DNA of 64,000 bases. Source: Methylobacterium pseudosasicola. Its GTDB lineage: Bacteria > Pseudomonadota > Alphaproteobacteria > Rhizobiales > Beijerinckiaceae. Location of the stretch: assembly GCF_900114535.1 (NCBI RefSeq), contig NZ_FOTK01000001.1, positions 124,001 through 188,000 of the forward strand. Reading direction: 5' to 3'. Of the stretch, positions 1-11,153 are shown piece after piece. The notes below the pieces were generated by a model. It saw only the letters and a list, made by a program, of their open reading frames with translations, made no database searches and was not told the DNA's origin. How positions within the stretch are numbered: position 1 is the stretch's first letter; each line of letters begins with the position of its first letter. The position numbers and the translations under genes were made by a program.

Positions 1-117
1 GCCCTCGGCGAGCATCGCGGTCGAGCCGGTCAGCGCCCCGCCGACGAACTTCGCCGCCGCGATGGCGAGGTTCGCCCCCGCCGCCGCGTAGATCGCCCCC
101 GTGCTCTCGTGCGCCAT
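1..117 (-). CDS. Cation diffusion facilitator (CDF) family transporter, N-terminal fragment
   Basis: The gene enters from the left edge; only its first 39 codons are present. The protein begins MAHESTGAIYAAAGANLAI and continues through a helix with the pattern KFVGGALTGSTAMLAEG, which is typical of the first transmembrane segment of CDF (cation efflux) exporters of Zn/Co/Fe/Mn. A GGGAGG ribosome binding site lies 7 bases before the ATG. It is divergent from the HIT gene, with 114 bases between the starts. The metal specificity cannot be judged because the His/Asp site is outside the window. Confidence 0.75.
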   Translation of the reverse strand, partial: MAHESTGAIYAAAGANLAIAAAKFVGGALTGSTAMLAEG

Positions 118-231
118 CCCGGCCTCCCTGCTTGCCGCGACCCAAGCGCTCCTGTGCGGCGCCGGTTCCCGTGTGGACGCGCGCATGTGCCCTGTGCAAG
201 CTGAGATCAGTCCGGAAGGCTCGGAGGAAAC

Positions 232-669
232 ATGGCCGACGCGCAGTACGACCCCGACAACATCTTCGCCAAGATCCTGCGGGGGGAGATCCCGTGCCAC
301 CGGGTCTACGAGGACGCCGATACCCTGGCCTTCATGGACGTGATGCCCCAGGGCGATGGGCATACCCTGGTGATCCCGAAGGCGCCCTCGCGCGGCCTGC
401 TCGATGCCGACCCGGCCGCCCTGTCGGCCCTGATCGTGAGCGTCCAAAAGGTCGCCCGGGCCGTGAAGGCGGCGTTCCAGGCCGAGGGGCTGACCCTGTT
501 CCAGTTCAACGAGCCGGCGGGCGGGCAGACCGTGTTCCACCTGCACGTCCACATCATCCCCCGGCGCGAGGGCGTGCCGCTCAAGCGCCACGAGGGCGGG
601 ATGGCCGACAACGCCGTGCTGGCCGAGCACGCGGCGCGGATCCGGGCGGCTCTGGAGGCTGAGCCATAG
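232..669 (+). CDS. HIT family nucleotide hydrolase/transferase
   Basis: A 145-residue protein, the usual length for a stand-alone HIT (histidine triad) protein. The signature HLHVHIIPR places the three histidines at about residues 103, 105 and 107; the middle one is the nucleophile in this family. The N-terminal IFAKILRGEIPCHRVYED block is typical of bacterial HinT/Hit-like proteins that hydrolyse purine nucleotide phosphoramidates or adenylates. The ATG is preceded by GGAGG at good spacing. The natural substrate cannot be told from sequence. Confidence 0.93.
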   Translation: MADAQYDPDNIFAKILRGEIPCHRVYEDADTLAFMDVMPQGDGHTLVIPKAPSRGLLDADPAALSALIVSVQKVARAVKAAFQAEGLTLFQFNEPAGGQTVFHLHVHIIPRREGVPLKRHEGGMADNAVLAEHAARIRAALEAEP

Positions 670-686
670 CCTAAGACGGCTTCATC

Positions 687-728
687 GGGGCTCCGCCCCT
701 GAACCCCGCCAAAGGGCTTGCCCTTTGG
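687..728. repeat. Double-hairpin intergenic element (GGGGCTCCGCCCC / CCAAAGGGC-GCCCTTTGG)
   Basis: Two adjacent inverted repeats lie between the convergent HIT and PilZ genes: GGGGC-TCC-GCCCC at 687-699 and CCAAAGGGC-TT-GCCCTTTGG at 709-728. The arrangement looks like a dispersed palindromic element and could stop transcription from both sides, although no T-tract follows. No second copy was seen in the window. Confidence 0.5.
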
Positions 729-737
729 GAACCCAAT

Positions 738-1097
738 TCAGGCCGCGCTGGCGATGAGGCGGCGCAGGGCGGCGTTCTCGGCCTCGAGTTCGCCGATCCG
801 CTGGCGCAGGGCGGCCTCGGTGTCGAGGGCGGCCGGGGCCGCGCGGGCCGGCTCCTCGAACACGACGCCGATTCCGTCCTCCCGGCGCCAGCACAGGCTG
901 GCCCGGTAGGTCCGGTCCTTCTGCGGGATGTACAGGTCGAACACCTGCGGCAGGGTCGTGGCGTCGCTCATGATCAGCCGGGCGCCCAGGCTCGACAGGT
1001 CGCGGACCAGGCAGTCGAAGCTCGACGAGCCGTTGTTGAAGACGATGCGCCCCTTGAGGAATACCCTCTGGCGCGTTTCTCTGCGTTGATCCGTCAT
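738..1097 (-). CDS. PilZ domain-containing protein
   Basis: A 119-residue protein with one PilZ domain. It has an arginine-rich start (RRETRQR, the RxxxR motif) and DLSSLGARL (the D/NxSxxG motif), the two elements that bind cyclic di-GMP in PilZ proteins. The last ~30 residues (ALRQRIGELEAENAALRRL) form a short coiled coil, probably for dimerisation. A c-di-GMP receptor role is expected from the family; the output is unknown. It ends convergently with the HIT gene. Confidence 0.85.
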   Translation of the reverse strand: MTDQRRETRQRVFLKGRIVFNNGSSSFDCLVRDLSSLGARLIMSDATTLPQVFDLYIPQKDRTYRASLCWRREDGIGVVFEEPARAAPAALDTEAALRQRIGELEAENAALRRLIASAA

Positions 1098-1159
1098 GCG
1101 GACCAGTCTGCCGGGCAGCTCTTAAGAAATCCTGGCGGCGATACCGTACTGGGGGCTAT

Positions 1160-1390
1160 TCAGCCGATAAAGCGCCGGTCCATCGTCTGGAACAGGTAGA
1201 AGCCGTTGAAGCGCACGGCGGTGTCGGCGGCCCGGTCGTCGAAATCCAGCGGTGGTTGGCTGGCGCCGTCGAGCTTGCCCCCGAAGGTCCAGCGGCCTGC
1301 ACCGATGAAGGGCGGGACGGTGCTGGCTTCCGGCACCGCGCAGCAGAGGCCTTCGACACCCTTGAGCTGGAACAGGTTGTAGCTTCGCAT
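1160..1390 (-). CDS. Hypothetical protein, 76 residues
   Basis: A short protein starting MRSYNLFQLKGVEGLCCAVP and ending in MDRRFIG. The ATG at 1390 is chosen because GGAGGG precedes it by 6 bases; the open frame extends further upstream without a comparable site. There is no signal peptide or membrane segment and I recognise no domain. It has two adjacent cysteines (LCCAV) and an aromatic-rich C-terminus. It lies between PilZ and nadE, all on the same strand. Confidence 0.6.
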   Translation of the reverse strand: MRSYNLFQLKGVEGLCCAVPEASTVPPFIGAGRWTFGGKLDGASQPPLDFDDRAADTAVRFNGFYLFQTMDRRFIG

Positions 1391-1505
1391 CGGAGTCCCT
1401 CCGCTTGGCCGCCCCGACCGTCGAACCTGTCCAATACCAGATTGGCAGCAGACAGATTCGGCTTGACCGTGCTCATAATGGCACAATCGGTCGAGTTTGT
1501 GACGG

Positions 1506-3581
<2,076 letters not shown>

Positions 3582-3913
3582 GGGCGCCTGTCCGGGTGAG
3601 GGGTGGCTGCCGGTATCATATGGTGCGCCGCACCGCGCTGGCGACGCATACGCTTCCACCGTCATTGCGAGCGCAGCGAAGCAACCCAGGGATCCGCCAC
3701 CTGCGGGACACGCGCGCTGCTCTGGGTTGCTTCGCTCTGCTCGCAATGACGGTGTTGGATTGGCCCCCACGTACCCCGGGAACAGGCCGAAAATCCCAAC
3801 GTGGTTTCCGGCCCGAGGCCCCCTGAAAAGCCTCCGTTAACGACAAACGGCCTAACTCGGAGCAGCCCGCCGGCCACCGGCGGATCCCTGTTTCGAGTAT
3901 CGTTCGAGAACCC
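3582..3913. other. Divergent intergenic region nadE/ftsK
   Basis: 332 bases between the starts of nadE (minus) and ftsK (plus). It holds the dispersed palindrome at 3658-3753 and then about 160 bases before ftsK that must carry its promoter. I could not identify a convincing -35/-10 pair. A small inverted pair, CCGTT-AACGG, lies around 3834-3850. Confidence 0.5.
3658..3753. repeat. Dispersed palindromic repeat, family A, copy 1
   Basis: Long inverted repeat. The left arm ACCGTCATTGCGAGCGCAGC continues through GAAGCAACCCAGG to 3690, and the right arm is its near-perfect complement at 3722-3753. About 30 unrelated bases form the loop. Two more copies are at 14902-14994 and 36211-36303; arms are nearly identical and loops differ. 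When read through on either strand the arms give short nonsense peptides that can be mistaken for N-terminal extensions, as with nadE. Confidence 0.85.
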
Positions 3914-6900
3914 ATGCGCGCATCGGGACGGCCTCCGTACTCTCATCGTGACCCTGCCCGCCCGGTCCGCGGCGGCGACCGTTCGGGCCTGTCCCTCGGC
4001 GCCCTGGCGCACCGGCTGATGGCCTTGCGGGCGAGTCTGACCCGCCGCCTGTCCGGCTCCCCGGCCGGGCTGCCCGCCCGTCCGGCTTACGGCGTTCCCG
4101 GCCGCCGGGCCGAGCCGAGCTGGCTGACCGCCCCGGCCGCCATGGTCGGACGCGAGGGCTTCGAGCGCGGCCCGCGCGCCAGCGCCTCGGCGCCCCCCGA
4201 GCATGTCTGGCCGACCCAGGTGTTCGACGACCGGGCGAGCCTCGACGCCCTCGACGAGCCGCGCTTCGAGAGCCGGATCGACCGCGGCGCCTCGACCCCG
4301 GGCGTGCTGGTGCGCCAGCCGCGCCGGCCGGCCTCGATCGCCCCCGAGGAGGCGATGCCCGCTTCCCCCGTCCAGGCGGCCGCCGCCCCGGCGGCGCGCT
4401 GGACCCGCACCCCGGATTCGGTCCTGCAGGAACGCCGCCAGCGCGCCCTGGAGGCCGAGCGCGTCGCCCTGGAGCGCGCCCGCGCCGAGGCCCAGGCGGC
4501 GGCGCTGGCCGTCGAGACCGAGCGGGCCGCCCGCGAGCAGGAAGCCCGGGAGCGGGCCGAGCGCGAGCAGGCCGAGCAGGCCCGGCTCGAAGCCGCCGCG
4601 TCTGCCGCGCCCGAAGCCCTGATGGCGGAGGCCATCGAGGCGGGGGACGTGGTGCCGCTGTGGCGCCAGCCGTTCGTGGCGCCCCCGGGCGTCCGCTACT
4701 TCCGCACCCCGGACCGCCGCCCGGTGCGGCCGAGCGTCGAGCTGGCCGCCTCCACGGCGGCGATCGCCCCGGTCTCGGTGCCGGAGCCTGTCGTGGCTGA
4801 AGCTGCGGCCGAGGCGTCGCCCGAGGTTCCTGCCGAGGCGCCCGCCCGCGACTGGTCCGACCTGCCGGATTGGTCCGAGGTCCAGCCCTGGTTCGACGGC
4901 AGCGACTGGAATGTCGGCGACGGGTCGTCCGTGGAGGCTTGGGCCGCACTGGCGACCCAGCCAGCCCATGCCGGTCTCGAGGCGGCGCTGGCCGCGGCGC
5001 CGGTGATCGCGGACGCCGCTCTGCCGGTGGCCGAGCCGGCCCCGGTCATGCCGCAGGAGGCCCCGCAGCCGCCGCGCCCGGTCTACGTCCTCGACCGGCT
5101 CGTGCGGTTCGATCAGCCGCCGCGTCCCGCCGACGGCCAGGATAACGGCCAGCAGGCCGAGCTCCAGGCCGAAGAGACCGCCGCGATCCGCGACGCGTTC
5201 CTGCCGGCCAAGCCCGCCCTGGCCCTGGTCTTCGGCCCCGGCAGCGCCGCGACCGAGCCCGCTGCCCCCGCGGCGCCGGCCGCCGAGGCGCCCCGCCGCG
5301 CCCCCGCGCTCTGCGCCATGGCGGCCCGGGCGGCGATCCGCGCCGCCGGCCAGCCGACCCTGCCCGCGCCGGTGCCCCCGGCCGCGTCCGAGCCCGTCCC
5401 CGCGTTCATGCCGGAGACGGCCGCCCCGATGGGGGCTGAGCCGGTCCGGTTCGCCCCGGAGGCCGAGCGGGTGGTGGTCCCGATGACCCCGCGCACGGTC
5501 CTGCTGCGCGGCAAGCTGGCGCCGCAGCCCGAGCCCGCCCCGGTGGAGCCCGAGCCGGACGCGCCGGCTTTCGAGGCGCCCGTCTTCGAGGCAGCCCCCG
5601 AGCCGGAGCCGGTCGAGGCGCCCGCCGCCCCGGCTGCCCCCGCCCTGCCGATGGTCGCCCCCCGGGCGCACCTGATCCCGGCCGGCCGCCATCTGGAGAT
5701 CGCCAGCGTCGAGAACGCGGATTACGAGCTGCCCTCCCTCGGCCTGCTCGCCCTGCCGGACGAGAACGGCACCGAGGAAGTCGACGCCGACGTGCTGGAG
5801 CAGAACGCTCTCAACCTCCAGCAGACGGTGCAGGATTTCGGCGTGCGCGGCGACATCCTGGCCGTGCGCCCCGGCCCGGTCGTGACCCTCTACGAGCTGG
5901 AGCCGGCCCCCGGCACTAAGTCCAGCCGCGTCATCGGCCTGTCGGACGACATCGCCCGCTCGATGTCGGCGGTCTCGGCCCGCGTCGCCGTCGTCCCCGG
6001 CCGCAACGTCATCGGCATCGAGTTGCCGAACGAGACCCGCGAGACGGTCTATCTCCGGGAGCTGCTCTCGGCGCCCGACTTCTACGAGAGCAAGCACAAG
6101 CTCGCTCTGTGCCTGGGCAAGAACATCGGCGGTGAGCCGATCATCGCCGATCTCGCCCGCATGCCGCACCTCTTGGTCGCCGGCACCACCGGCTCGGGCA
6201 AGTCGGTGGCGATCAACACCATGATCCTCAGCCTGCTCTACCGCCTGAAGCCGGAAGAATGCCGCCTGATCATGGTCGATCCCAAGATGCTGGAGCTGTC
6301 GGTCTATGACGGCATCCCGCATCTGCTCTCCCCGGTCGTGACCGACCCCAAGAAGGCGGTGATCGCCCTCAAATGGGCCGTGCGCGAGATGGAGGAGCGC
6401 TACAAGAAGATGGCCAAGATCGCCGTCCGGAATATCGACGGCTACAACGGCCGGATGAAGGAGGCCCGCGAGCGCGGCGAGGTCATCACCCGCACGGTCC
6501 AGACCGGGTTCAACCGCGAGACCGGCGAGGCGGTGTTCGAGCAGGAGGCGATGGACCTCTCGGCGCTGCCCTACATCGTGATCGTGGTCGACGAGATGGC
6601 CGACCTGATGATGGTGGCCGGCAAGGACATCGAGGGCGCGATCCAGCGTCTGGCCCAGATGGCGCGCGCGGCCGGCATCCACCTGATCATGGCGACCCAA
6701 CGCCCGTCGGTGGATGTGATCACCGGCACGATCAAGGCGAACTTCCCGACCCGCATCTCCTTCCAGGTCACCAGCAAGATCGACTCGCGGACCATTCTCG
6801 GCGAGATGGGCGCGGAGCAGCTTCTGGGTCAGGGCGACATGCTGTTCATGGCGGGCGGCGGGCGCACCACGCGCGTGCACGGGCCGTTCTGCTCGGACAG

Positions 6901-7336
6901 CGAGGTCGAGAGCGTGGTCGCCCACCTCAAGCGCCAGGGCCGGCCGAGCTACCTCGACGCCGTCACCACCGACGACACCCCCGAGGAGCCCGTCAAGGAG
7001 GGCAAGGCCGGGCGTGGTTCCAGGGCTGAGAAGGTCGAGCGCTCGGAGGAGCCCGACGAGGAGGCTCCGGTCTTCGACATCGGCGCCTTCGCGGCGGCGA
7101 CCGGGGGCGAGTCCGACGACCTGTACAAGCAGGCGATCGAGGTGGTGCTGCGGGATCAGAAGGCGTCCACCAGCTACATCCAGCGCCGGCTCCAGATCGG
7201 CTATAACCGCGCCGCCTCGATCATGGAGCGGATGGAGATCGAGGGCATCGTCGGCCCGGCCAACCATGCCGGCAAGCGCGACATCCTGGTCGCCGGGGCG
7301 CCGCACGCCTCGAGCGGGATGTACGACGACGAGTGA
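3914..7336 (+). CDS. ftsK: DNA translocase FtsK/SpoIIIE family, without N-terminal membrane domain
   Basis: A 1140-residue translocase that pumps chromosomal DNA at the septum and activates XerCD at dif. Residues ~1-590 are a low-complexity Pro/Ala/Glu-rich linker with an Arg/Glu-rich coiled-coil stretch at about 170-225. I see no hydrophobic segment long enough for the four transmembrane helices usual in FtsK. The motor follows: Walker A GTTGSGKS at 757-764 and Walker [14 protein letters not shown] with D893/E894. The C-terminal winged-helix gamma domain (from about 1069, [15 protein letters not shown]) recognises KOPS. The ATG at 3914 has only a weak ribosome site. It is followed by lolA, an order also known in other proteobacteria. 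Confidence 0.93.
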   Translation: MRASGRPPYSHRDPARPVRGGDRSGLSLGALAHRLMALRASLTRRLSGSPAGLPARPAYGVPGRRAEPSWLTAPAAMVGREGFERGPRASASAPPEHVWPTQVFDDRASLDALDEPRFESRIDRGASTPGVLVRQPRRPASIAPEEAMPASPVQAAAAPAARWTRTPDSVLQERRQRALEAERVALERARAEAQAAALAVETERAAREQEARERAEREQAEQARLEAAASAAPEALMAEAIEAGDVVPLWRQPFVAPPGVRYFRTPDRRPVRPSVELAASTAAIAPVSVPEPVVAEAAAEASPEVPAEAPARDWSDLPDWSEVQPWFDGSDWNVGDGSSVEAWAALATQPAHAGLEAALAAAPVIADAALPVAEPAPVMPQEAPQPPRPVYVLDRLVRFDQPPRPADGQDNGQQAELQAEETAAIRDAFLPAKPALALVFGPGSAATEPAAPAAPAAEAPRRAPALCAMAARAAIRAAGQPTLPAPVPPAASEPVPAFMPETAAPMGAEPVRFAPEAERVVVPMTPRTVLLRGKLAPQPEPAPVEPEPDAPAFEAPVFEAAPEPEPVEAPAAPAAPALPMVAPRAHLIPAGRHLEIASVENADYELPSLGLLALPDENGTEEVDADVLEQNALNLQQTVQDFGVRGDILAVRPGPVVTLYELEPAPGTKSSRVIGLSDDIARSMSAVSARVAVVPGRNVIGIELPNETRETVYLRELLSAPDFYESKHKLALCLGKNIGGEPIIADLARMPHLLVAGTTGSGKSVAINTMILSLLYRLKPEECRLIMVDPKMLELSVYDGIPHLLSPVVTDPKKAVIALKWAVREMEERYKKMAKIAVRNIDGYNGRMKEARERGEVITRTVQTGFNRETGEAVFEQEAMDLSALPYIVIVVDEMADLMMVAGKDIEGAIQRLAQMARAAGIHLIMATQRPSVDVITGTIKANFPTRISFQVTSKIDSRTILGEMGAEQLLGQGDMLFMAGGGRTTRVHGPFCSDSEVESVVAHLKRQGRPSYLDAVTTDDTPEEPVKEGKAGRGSRAEKVERSEEPDEEAPVFDIGAFAAATGGESDDLYKQAIEVVLRDQKASTSYIQRRLQIGYNRAASIMERMEIEGIVGPANHAGKRDILVAGAPHASSGMYDDE

Positions 7337-7344
7337 GCCGCTTC

Positions 7345-7373
7345 CGGGCCGCGATCCGAGGGGTCGCGGCCCG
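7345..7373 (+). terminator. Hairpin after ftsK
   Basis: A perfect 10-bp stem CGGGCCGCGA / TCGCGGCCCG with a 9-base loop begins 8 bases after the ftsK stop. No run of T follows, so it may be a Rho-type or processing structure rather than a classical intrinsic terminator. lolA starts about 110 bases downstream. Confidence 0.45.
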
Positions 7374-7481
7374 GCGCGTCGCATCTTCGCCACAGGGCGG
7401 GGCTCTAAAGCGCTCGACGCTCAGCCCCGTCCATCCCGTTTCTGCCGGAGCGCCCGCCCGGGCGCCCAGGAGGTTTTGCCG

Positions 7482-8408
7482 ATGATCGGCCGCCGCACCC
7501 GCACAGCCGGCTCCCTGATCGCCGCCGGGCTGTGGCTCGCCCCCGCCGCCCCGGCGCAGGCGCAGGTCGGCGCGTTCATCGACAGCCTGTTCGGCCGCAA
7601 GGAGGAGCCGGCCCCGGAGCCGGAGGCCGCCCCGGCGGCGCCCGCGCCGGCCGTCAAGAAGCCGGCGGCCAAGCCCGCCGCGAAGGATTCGGCTGCCAAG
7701 GACGCTTCCAAGGATGCGCCGAAGACCGGCAGCCTCAAGCCCGGCAAGGGTCCCGATAAGTCCGATCACAAGGCCACCGAGCCCAAGGTCGCCGCCGTGG
7801 GCGCGCCCTCGGCGTTGGCCCCGTCCGAGCCGGCCGACGCCGCGACGGTGCTCGCCCAGGCCAACGCCTATTTCAACGCGATGAACACCCTGACGGGCAA
7901 CTTCATGCAGATCGGCGCGGACGGCCGCCGGATCGGCGGCAAGCTGACGCTCGCCAAGCCCGGCCGCCTGCGCTTCGACTACGACCAGCCCTCGCCCCTG
8001 GAGGTGGTGGCCGACGGCACCTCCGTGGCGGTGCGCGACCGCAAGCTCGCCACCCAGGACCTCTACTTCATCGCCCAGACGCCGCTGAAATTTCTGCTCC
8101 GCGAAAAAATCGACCTCGCCCGCGATCTGTCGGTGACCGATGTCGCCAACGATCCGGGCGGCGTGCGCATCAGCCTGGAGGACCGGGCGACGCTGGGCGG
8201 CACCTCGAAGATCCAGCTGTTCTTCGATGCCGAGATGAAGACCCTGTCGCAGTGGCGGATCACCGACCCGCAGGGCTACATCACCACGGTGCAGCTCTCG
8301 AACCTGCAGAAGCCCAAGACCGTCGACGGCAGCCTGTTCTTCATCAATTACGGGCGCGCCGAGGACAAGGCGATGCAGCAGCAGATCCAGCAAACGCAGC
8401 CCAACTGA
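7482..8408 (+). CDS. lolA: Outer-membrane lipoprotein carrier LolA family protein
   Basis: A 308-residue exported protein. A signal peptide (MIGRRTRTAGSLIAAGLW, cleavage after the AQA at about 30) is followed by an Ala/Lys/Pro-rich spacer to about residue 125. The LolA fold then runs from there (LAQANAYFNAMNTLTGNF, GGKLTLAKPGRLRFDYD, LATQDLYFIAQTPLKFLL). LolA accepts lipoproteins from LolCDE and carries them to the outer membrane. The protein is longer than E. coli LolA (~200 residues) because of the spacer, which may span the periplasm or peptidoglycan. The ATG is preceded by AGGAGG. It lies directly after ftsK. Confidence 0.85.
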   Translation: MIGRRTRTAGSLIAAGLWLAPAAPAQAQVGAFIDSLFGRKEEPAPEPEAAPAAPAPAVKKPAAKPAAKDSAAKDASKDAPKTGSLKPGKGPDKSDHKATEPKVAAVGAPSALAPSEPADAATVLAQANAYFNAMNTLTGNFMQIGADGRRIGGKLTLAKPGRLRFDYDQPSPLEVVADGTSVAVRDRKLATQDLYFIAQTPLKFLLREKIDLARDLSVTDVANDPGGVRISLEDRATLGGTSKIQLFFDAEMKTLSQWRITDPQGYITTVQLSNLQKPKTVDGSLFFINYGRAEDKAMQQQIQQTQPN

Positions 8409-8464
8409 GCGATCGGCGGGGGCGTGTCTCGACCAACCAGCATGTTGGTCAGGAAGCGCGACGC

Positions 8465-8577
8465 GCTCTCCTCCCCCTTGTGGGGAGGAGTTGGAGGTGG
8501 GGGTGGTTCCGAAAGAGGCTCGGCGGTCCCTCCTGCACCACCCCCACCCCTGACCCCTCCCCACAGAGGGGAGGGGG
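8465..8577. repeat. GC-rich long inverted repeat between lolA and xth
   Basis: The left arm is CTCTCCTCCCCCTTGTGGGG continuing to GGGGGTGGT (8510). The right arm ACCACCCCCACCCCTGACCC runs to GGGGAGGGGG at about 8577. A loop of ~27 bases separates them. Each arm also folds on itself (CTCCTCCCC-GGGGAGGAG). It resembles in style, but not exactly in sequence, the elements at 21111-21202 and 31716-31912. Confidence 0.75.
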
Positions 8578-8649
8578 AAAGCGCGGCGCTTGCCGCCGAG
8601 CCCGCTCTGTCCATTCGCCAGCCGTCAGCCCCAACCTGAGACCCCGCCC

Positions 8650-9459
8650 GTGCGCCTGTCCGTCACCACCTGGAACATCAACTCGGTGCGGCTGCGCATC
8701 GATCTGGTCCTGCGCTTCCTGGCCGAGCACAAGCCGGACGTGCTCTGCCTCCAGGAGACCAAGTGCCCGGACGACGCCTTCCCGCTGAAAGCCCTGCGCG
8801 GCTCGGGCTACGAGAACGTCATGTTCGCCGGCCAGAAGGGCTATAACGGCGTCGCGATCCTGTCGCGCTTTCCCCTGCATACCCGCGGCGTGATGGGCTT
8901 CTGCGAGAAGCAGGATGCCCGGCACATCTCCGCGGTCCTCGGGCCGGAGGCGGGGGCGGCCTCGGGGATCGTGCTGCACGATTTCTACGTCCCGGCCGGC
9001 GGCGACGTGCCGGACCGGGAGCTCAACCCCAAGTTCGCCCACAAGCTCGACTTCCTGGCGGAGCTGCGCGCCTGGGGCGGCAAGCGCGTCTCCGGCCCGG
9101 CGATCCTGGTGGGGGACCTCAACGTCGCGCCGCTGGAGCACGATGTCTGGTCGCACAAGCAGCTCCTCGACGTGGTGAGCCACACCCCCGTCGAGACCGA
9201 GGCCCTGGAGCTGCTGCGCGGGGAGGCCGGCTGGATCGACACGGCTCGCCACCTCACCCCGGAGCCGGAGAAGATCTACACCTGGTGGAGCTACCGCTCG
9301 CCGGACTGGTCGGCGGCCAACAAGGGCCGGCGGCTGGACCATGCCTGGGTCTCGCCCGATCTCGCCGGCACGGTCCGCTCGGTGGAGGTCCTGCGCGACG
9401 CCCGCGCCTGGGAGCGGCCCTCCGACCACGCCCCCGTGACCCTGACCCTGGAGCTGTGA
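8650..9459 (+). CDS. xth: Exodeoxyribonuclease III (AP endonuclease family)
   Basis: A 269-residue member of the exonuclease III/AP endonuclease fold, acting in base excision repair on abasic sites and 3' ends. The N-terminus VRLSVTTWNINSVRLR is the family start. The metal ligand E36 is in LCLQETKCP. GDLNVAP carries the Asp/Asn pair and the C-terminal RPSDHAPVT holds the catalytic His. The GTG at 8650 is chosen because it places the family's N-terminus at residue 1; upstream sequence is repeat-derived. The ribosome site is weak. Confidence 0.93.
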   Translation: MRLSVTTWNINSVRLRIDLVLRFLAEHKPDVLCLQETKCPDDAFPLKALRGSGYENVMFAGQKGYNGVAILSRFPLHTRGVMGFCEKQDARHISAVLGPEAGAASGIVLHDFYVPAGGDVPDRELNPKFAHKLDFLAELRAWGGKRVSGPAILVGDLNVAPLEHDVWSHKQLLDVVSHTPVETEALELLRGEAGWIDTARHLTPEPEKIYTWWSYRSPDWSAANKGRRLDHAWVSPDLAGTVRSVEVLRDARAWERPSDHAPVTLTLEL

Positions 9460-9529
9460 TTCGGCCGCACGGAACCGCCATCACGTCTGAGCATTGGCGG
9501 TTCACGAACCCGCGATGCGAGCCGGCCCG

Positions 9530-9628
9530 ATGCGCAAGATCCTGATCGCCCTCCTGCTTCCCAAGGTCGTCTCCTTCCTGCGCCGCCGCTACGGCGGTCC
9601 GCACGCCGCCCGCGACCGCGCCTTCTGA
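9530..9628 (+). CDS. Small basic protein, 32 residues (putative)
   Basis: A short open frame, MRKILIALLLPKVVSFLRRR then YGGPHAARDRAF, running 71 bases after xth. Thirty of the 32 sense codons end in G or C, as expected of a real gene in this genome and hard to get by chance. It has a hydrophobic stretch flanked by Arg/Lys, so it may be membrane-associated. An in-frame ATG at 9515 would add five residues. No clear ribosome binding site and no recognised family. Confidence 0.45.
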   Translation: MRKILIALLLPKVVSFLRRRYGGPHAARDRAF

Positions 9629-9724
9629 GGCGCCGCGGCGCGTCTGTGACAGCCGGGCGCAGCGAGAGGCCCAGCCCGCGGCCCTAGATCCTGAGGGATC
9701 CCCATTCTTCAGGAAGCCGCTTCG

Positions 9725-10603
9725 ATGACCGACGATCCCCGCGAGGCCGGGCCCCGGCCGCCGTTTCCCGGCGACCAGCAGCAGGAGCGGCCGGGCCTCA
9801 CCTCCAAGATGACGCCGCGGCCCGACCACGGCGAAGAGAGCTATGTCGGCAAGGGTTTGCTCACGGACCAAGTCGCGCTGATCACCGGCGGCGATTCCGG
9901 CATCGGCCGGGCGGTGGCGATCGCCTATGCCCGGGAAGGCGCCGACGTGGCGATCTCCTATCTCGACGTCGAGCAGGAAGACGCTGAGGACACCAAGGCC
10001 TGGGTCGAGAAAGCCGGCCGCCGCTGCCTGCTCCTGCCCGGCGACATCCGCGACGAGGCCCAGTGCCGGACGCTGGTGGAGCGCACCTTAGCGGCGTTCG
10101 GGCGGCTCGACATCCTGGTCAACAACGCCGCCGCCCAGGTGGTCAACGAGGGCCTCGAGGACCTCACCGCCGCCGATATCGAGGGCTCGTTCCGGGCCAA
10201 CGTCTTCGCCATGTACTACCTCGCCCAGGCCGCCGTGCCGCACATGAAGCCGGGCGGGGCGATCGTGAACTCGACCAGCGTCCAGGCCAAGGTCGCGGGC
10301 CCGAACATGCTGATCTATGCCGCCACCAAGGGCGCCATCGCGAGCCTCACCATCGGGCTGTCGAACCTGCTCGCCCCCCAGGGCATCCGGGTGAATTGCG
10401 TGGCACCCGGCCCGGTCTGGACCCCGATCCAGCCGATCGTGAAGAGCCCCGAGCAGATGGAGGAGCTCGGCAGCCAGACCCCGCTGGGCCGCGCTGGCCA
10501 GCCCGCGGAGCTCGCCCCCGCCTACGTGCTCCTCGCCTCGCGCGAGGGCAGCTTCATGTCCGGCGCCCTGGTGCCGGTCACCGGCGGCATGCCGATGCTG
10601 TGA
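9725..10603 (+). CDS. SDR family oxidoreductase (YhdF/YghA-like)
   Basis: A 292-residue classical short-chain dehydrogenase with an N-terminal extension of ~45 polar residues (PGDQQQERPGLTSKMTPRPD), the hallmark of the stress-associated YghA/GsiB-neighbour subgroup. The NAD(P)-binding motif TGGDSGIGR is at 54-62 and NNAAAQ marks beta-4. The catalytic serine is in NSTSVQAKV and the pair Y198-x3-K202 is in YAATKGA. AGGAAG precedes the ATG. The substrate is unknown; relatives are induced by general stress and reduce aldehydes or sugars. Confidence 0.92.
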   Translation: MTDDPREAGPRPPFPGDQQQERPGLTSKMTPRPDHGEESYVGKGLLTDQVALITGGDSGIGRAVAIAYAREGADVAISYLDVEQEDAEDTKAWVEKAGRRCLLLPGDIRDEAQCRTLVERTLAAFGRLDILVNNAAAQVVNEGLEDLTAADIEGSFRANVFAMYYLAQAAVPHMKPGGAIVNSTSVQAKVAGPNMLIYAATKGAIASLTIGLSNLLAPQGIRVNCVAPGPVWTPIQPIVKSPEQMEELGSQTPLGRAGQPAELAPAYVLLASREGSFMSGALVPVTGGMPML

Positions 10604-10613
10604 GGCGCACGCC

Positions 10614-11105
10614 TCACTCCACGTAGACCCCCGCGCCCACCAGCGCGGGGGTGCCGTCGACACTGGTCCCGCAGACGTAGCTCCACTTCACCTCCGGCGT
10701 GCTGCGCCGGGGCCGCGGGAACATGTAATCGACCCAGCCGGAGCCGGATTCCCGCACCACGCCGATGAAGTCCTTGTGGAACTGCTTGCCGGCCGCGTCG
10801 TGCTCCTGGAGCAGATCCCGGCCCTCGCGGTTGGGATGGGCGGCGTTGAACAGCACGATCCCCTGCATGTCGACCACGAACAGGTAGACGTCGCCGTAGC
10901 GCCAACGGCTGTCCTTGCGCCGGAACGCCGCGAACGCCGCCCGGCCCTGGCTCTCGATCGTCTCGGCGGCCTCGTTGACCAGGGTCTCGATCTCGACCGC
11001 CTGATGGACCGAGACGCGCTCGTCCCGCCCGACCACCGGCCGCGTCGGCAGGATCACGATCAGCGCCAGGATCGGAAGGCAGAGAAACAGCACTCGCTTG
11101 GGCAT
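10614..11105 (-). CDS. Exported Cache-domain protein
   Basis: A 163-residue protein with an N-terminal hydrophobic signal (MPKRVLFLCLPILALIVILP) and a single Cache domain. The sequence WRYGDVYLFVVDMQGIVLF, the GRDLLQEHDAAGKQF turn and GSGWVDYMFPRP are typical of the Cache_2 sensor fold found in chemoreceptors and kinases. There is no signalling domain attached, so it is a free periplasmic ligand-binding module, possibly a partner of a separate kinase. It ends convergently 10 bases from the SDR gene. Confidence 0.85.
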   Translation of the reverse strand: MPKRVLFLCLPILALIVILPTRPVVGRDERVSVHQAVEIETLVNEAAETIESQGRAAFAAFRRKDSRWRYGDVYLFVVDMQGIVLFNAAHPNREGRDLLQEHDAAGKQFHKDFIGVVRESGSGWVDYMFPRPRRSTPEVKWSYVCGTSVDGTPALVGAGVYVE

Positions 11106-11153
11106 GGTCGCGCCCCTGACGGTCCATCCCGATCCGGCCGGAGCCCCGGAGCC

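Noticed and set aside
3582..3770. N-terminal extension of NAD+ synthase by ~63 residues
   Set aside because: The extension is the translated palindromic repeat (SLRAERSNP...FAALAMT) and has no counterpart expected in NadE; the GTG at 3581 restores family length.
3662..7393. A 1243-codon open frame antisense to ftsK
   Set aside because: Product is Arg/Gly/His-rich without domains. Long antisense frames are expected opposite GC-rich genes; ftsK on the plus strand carries the conserved motifs.
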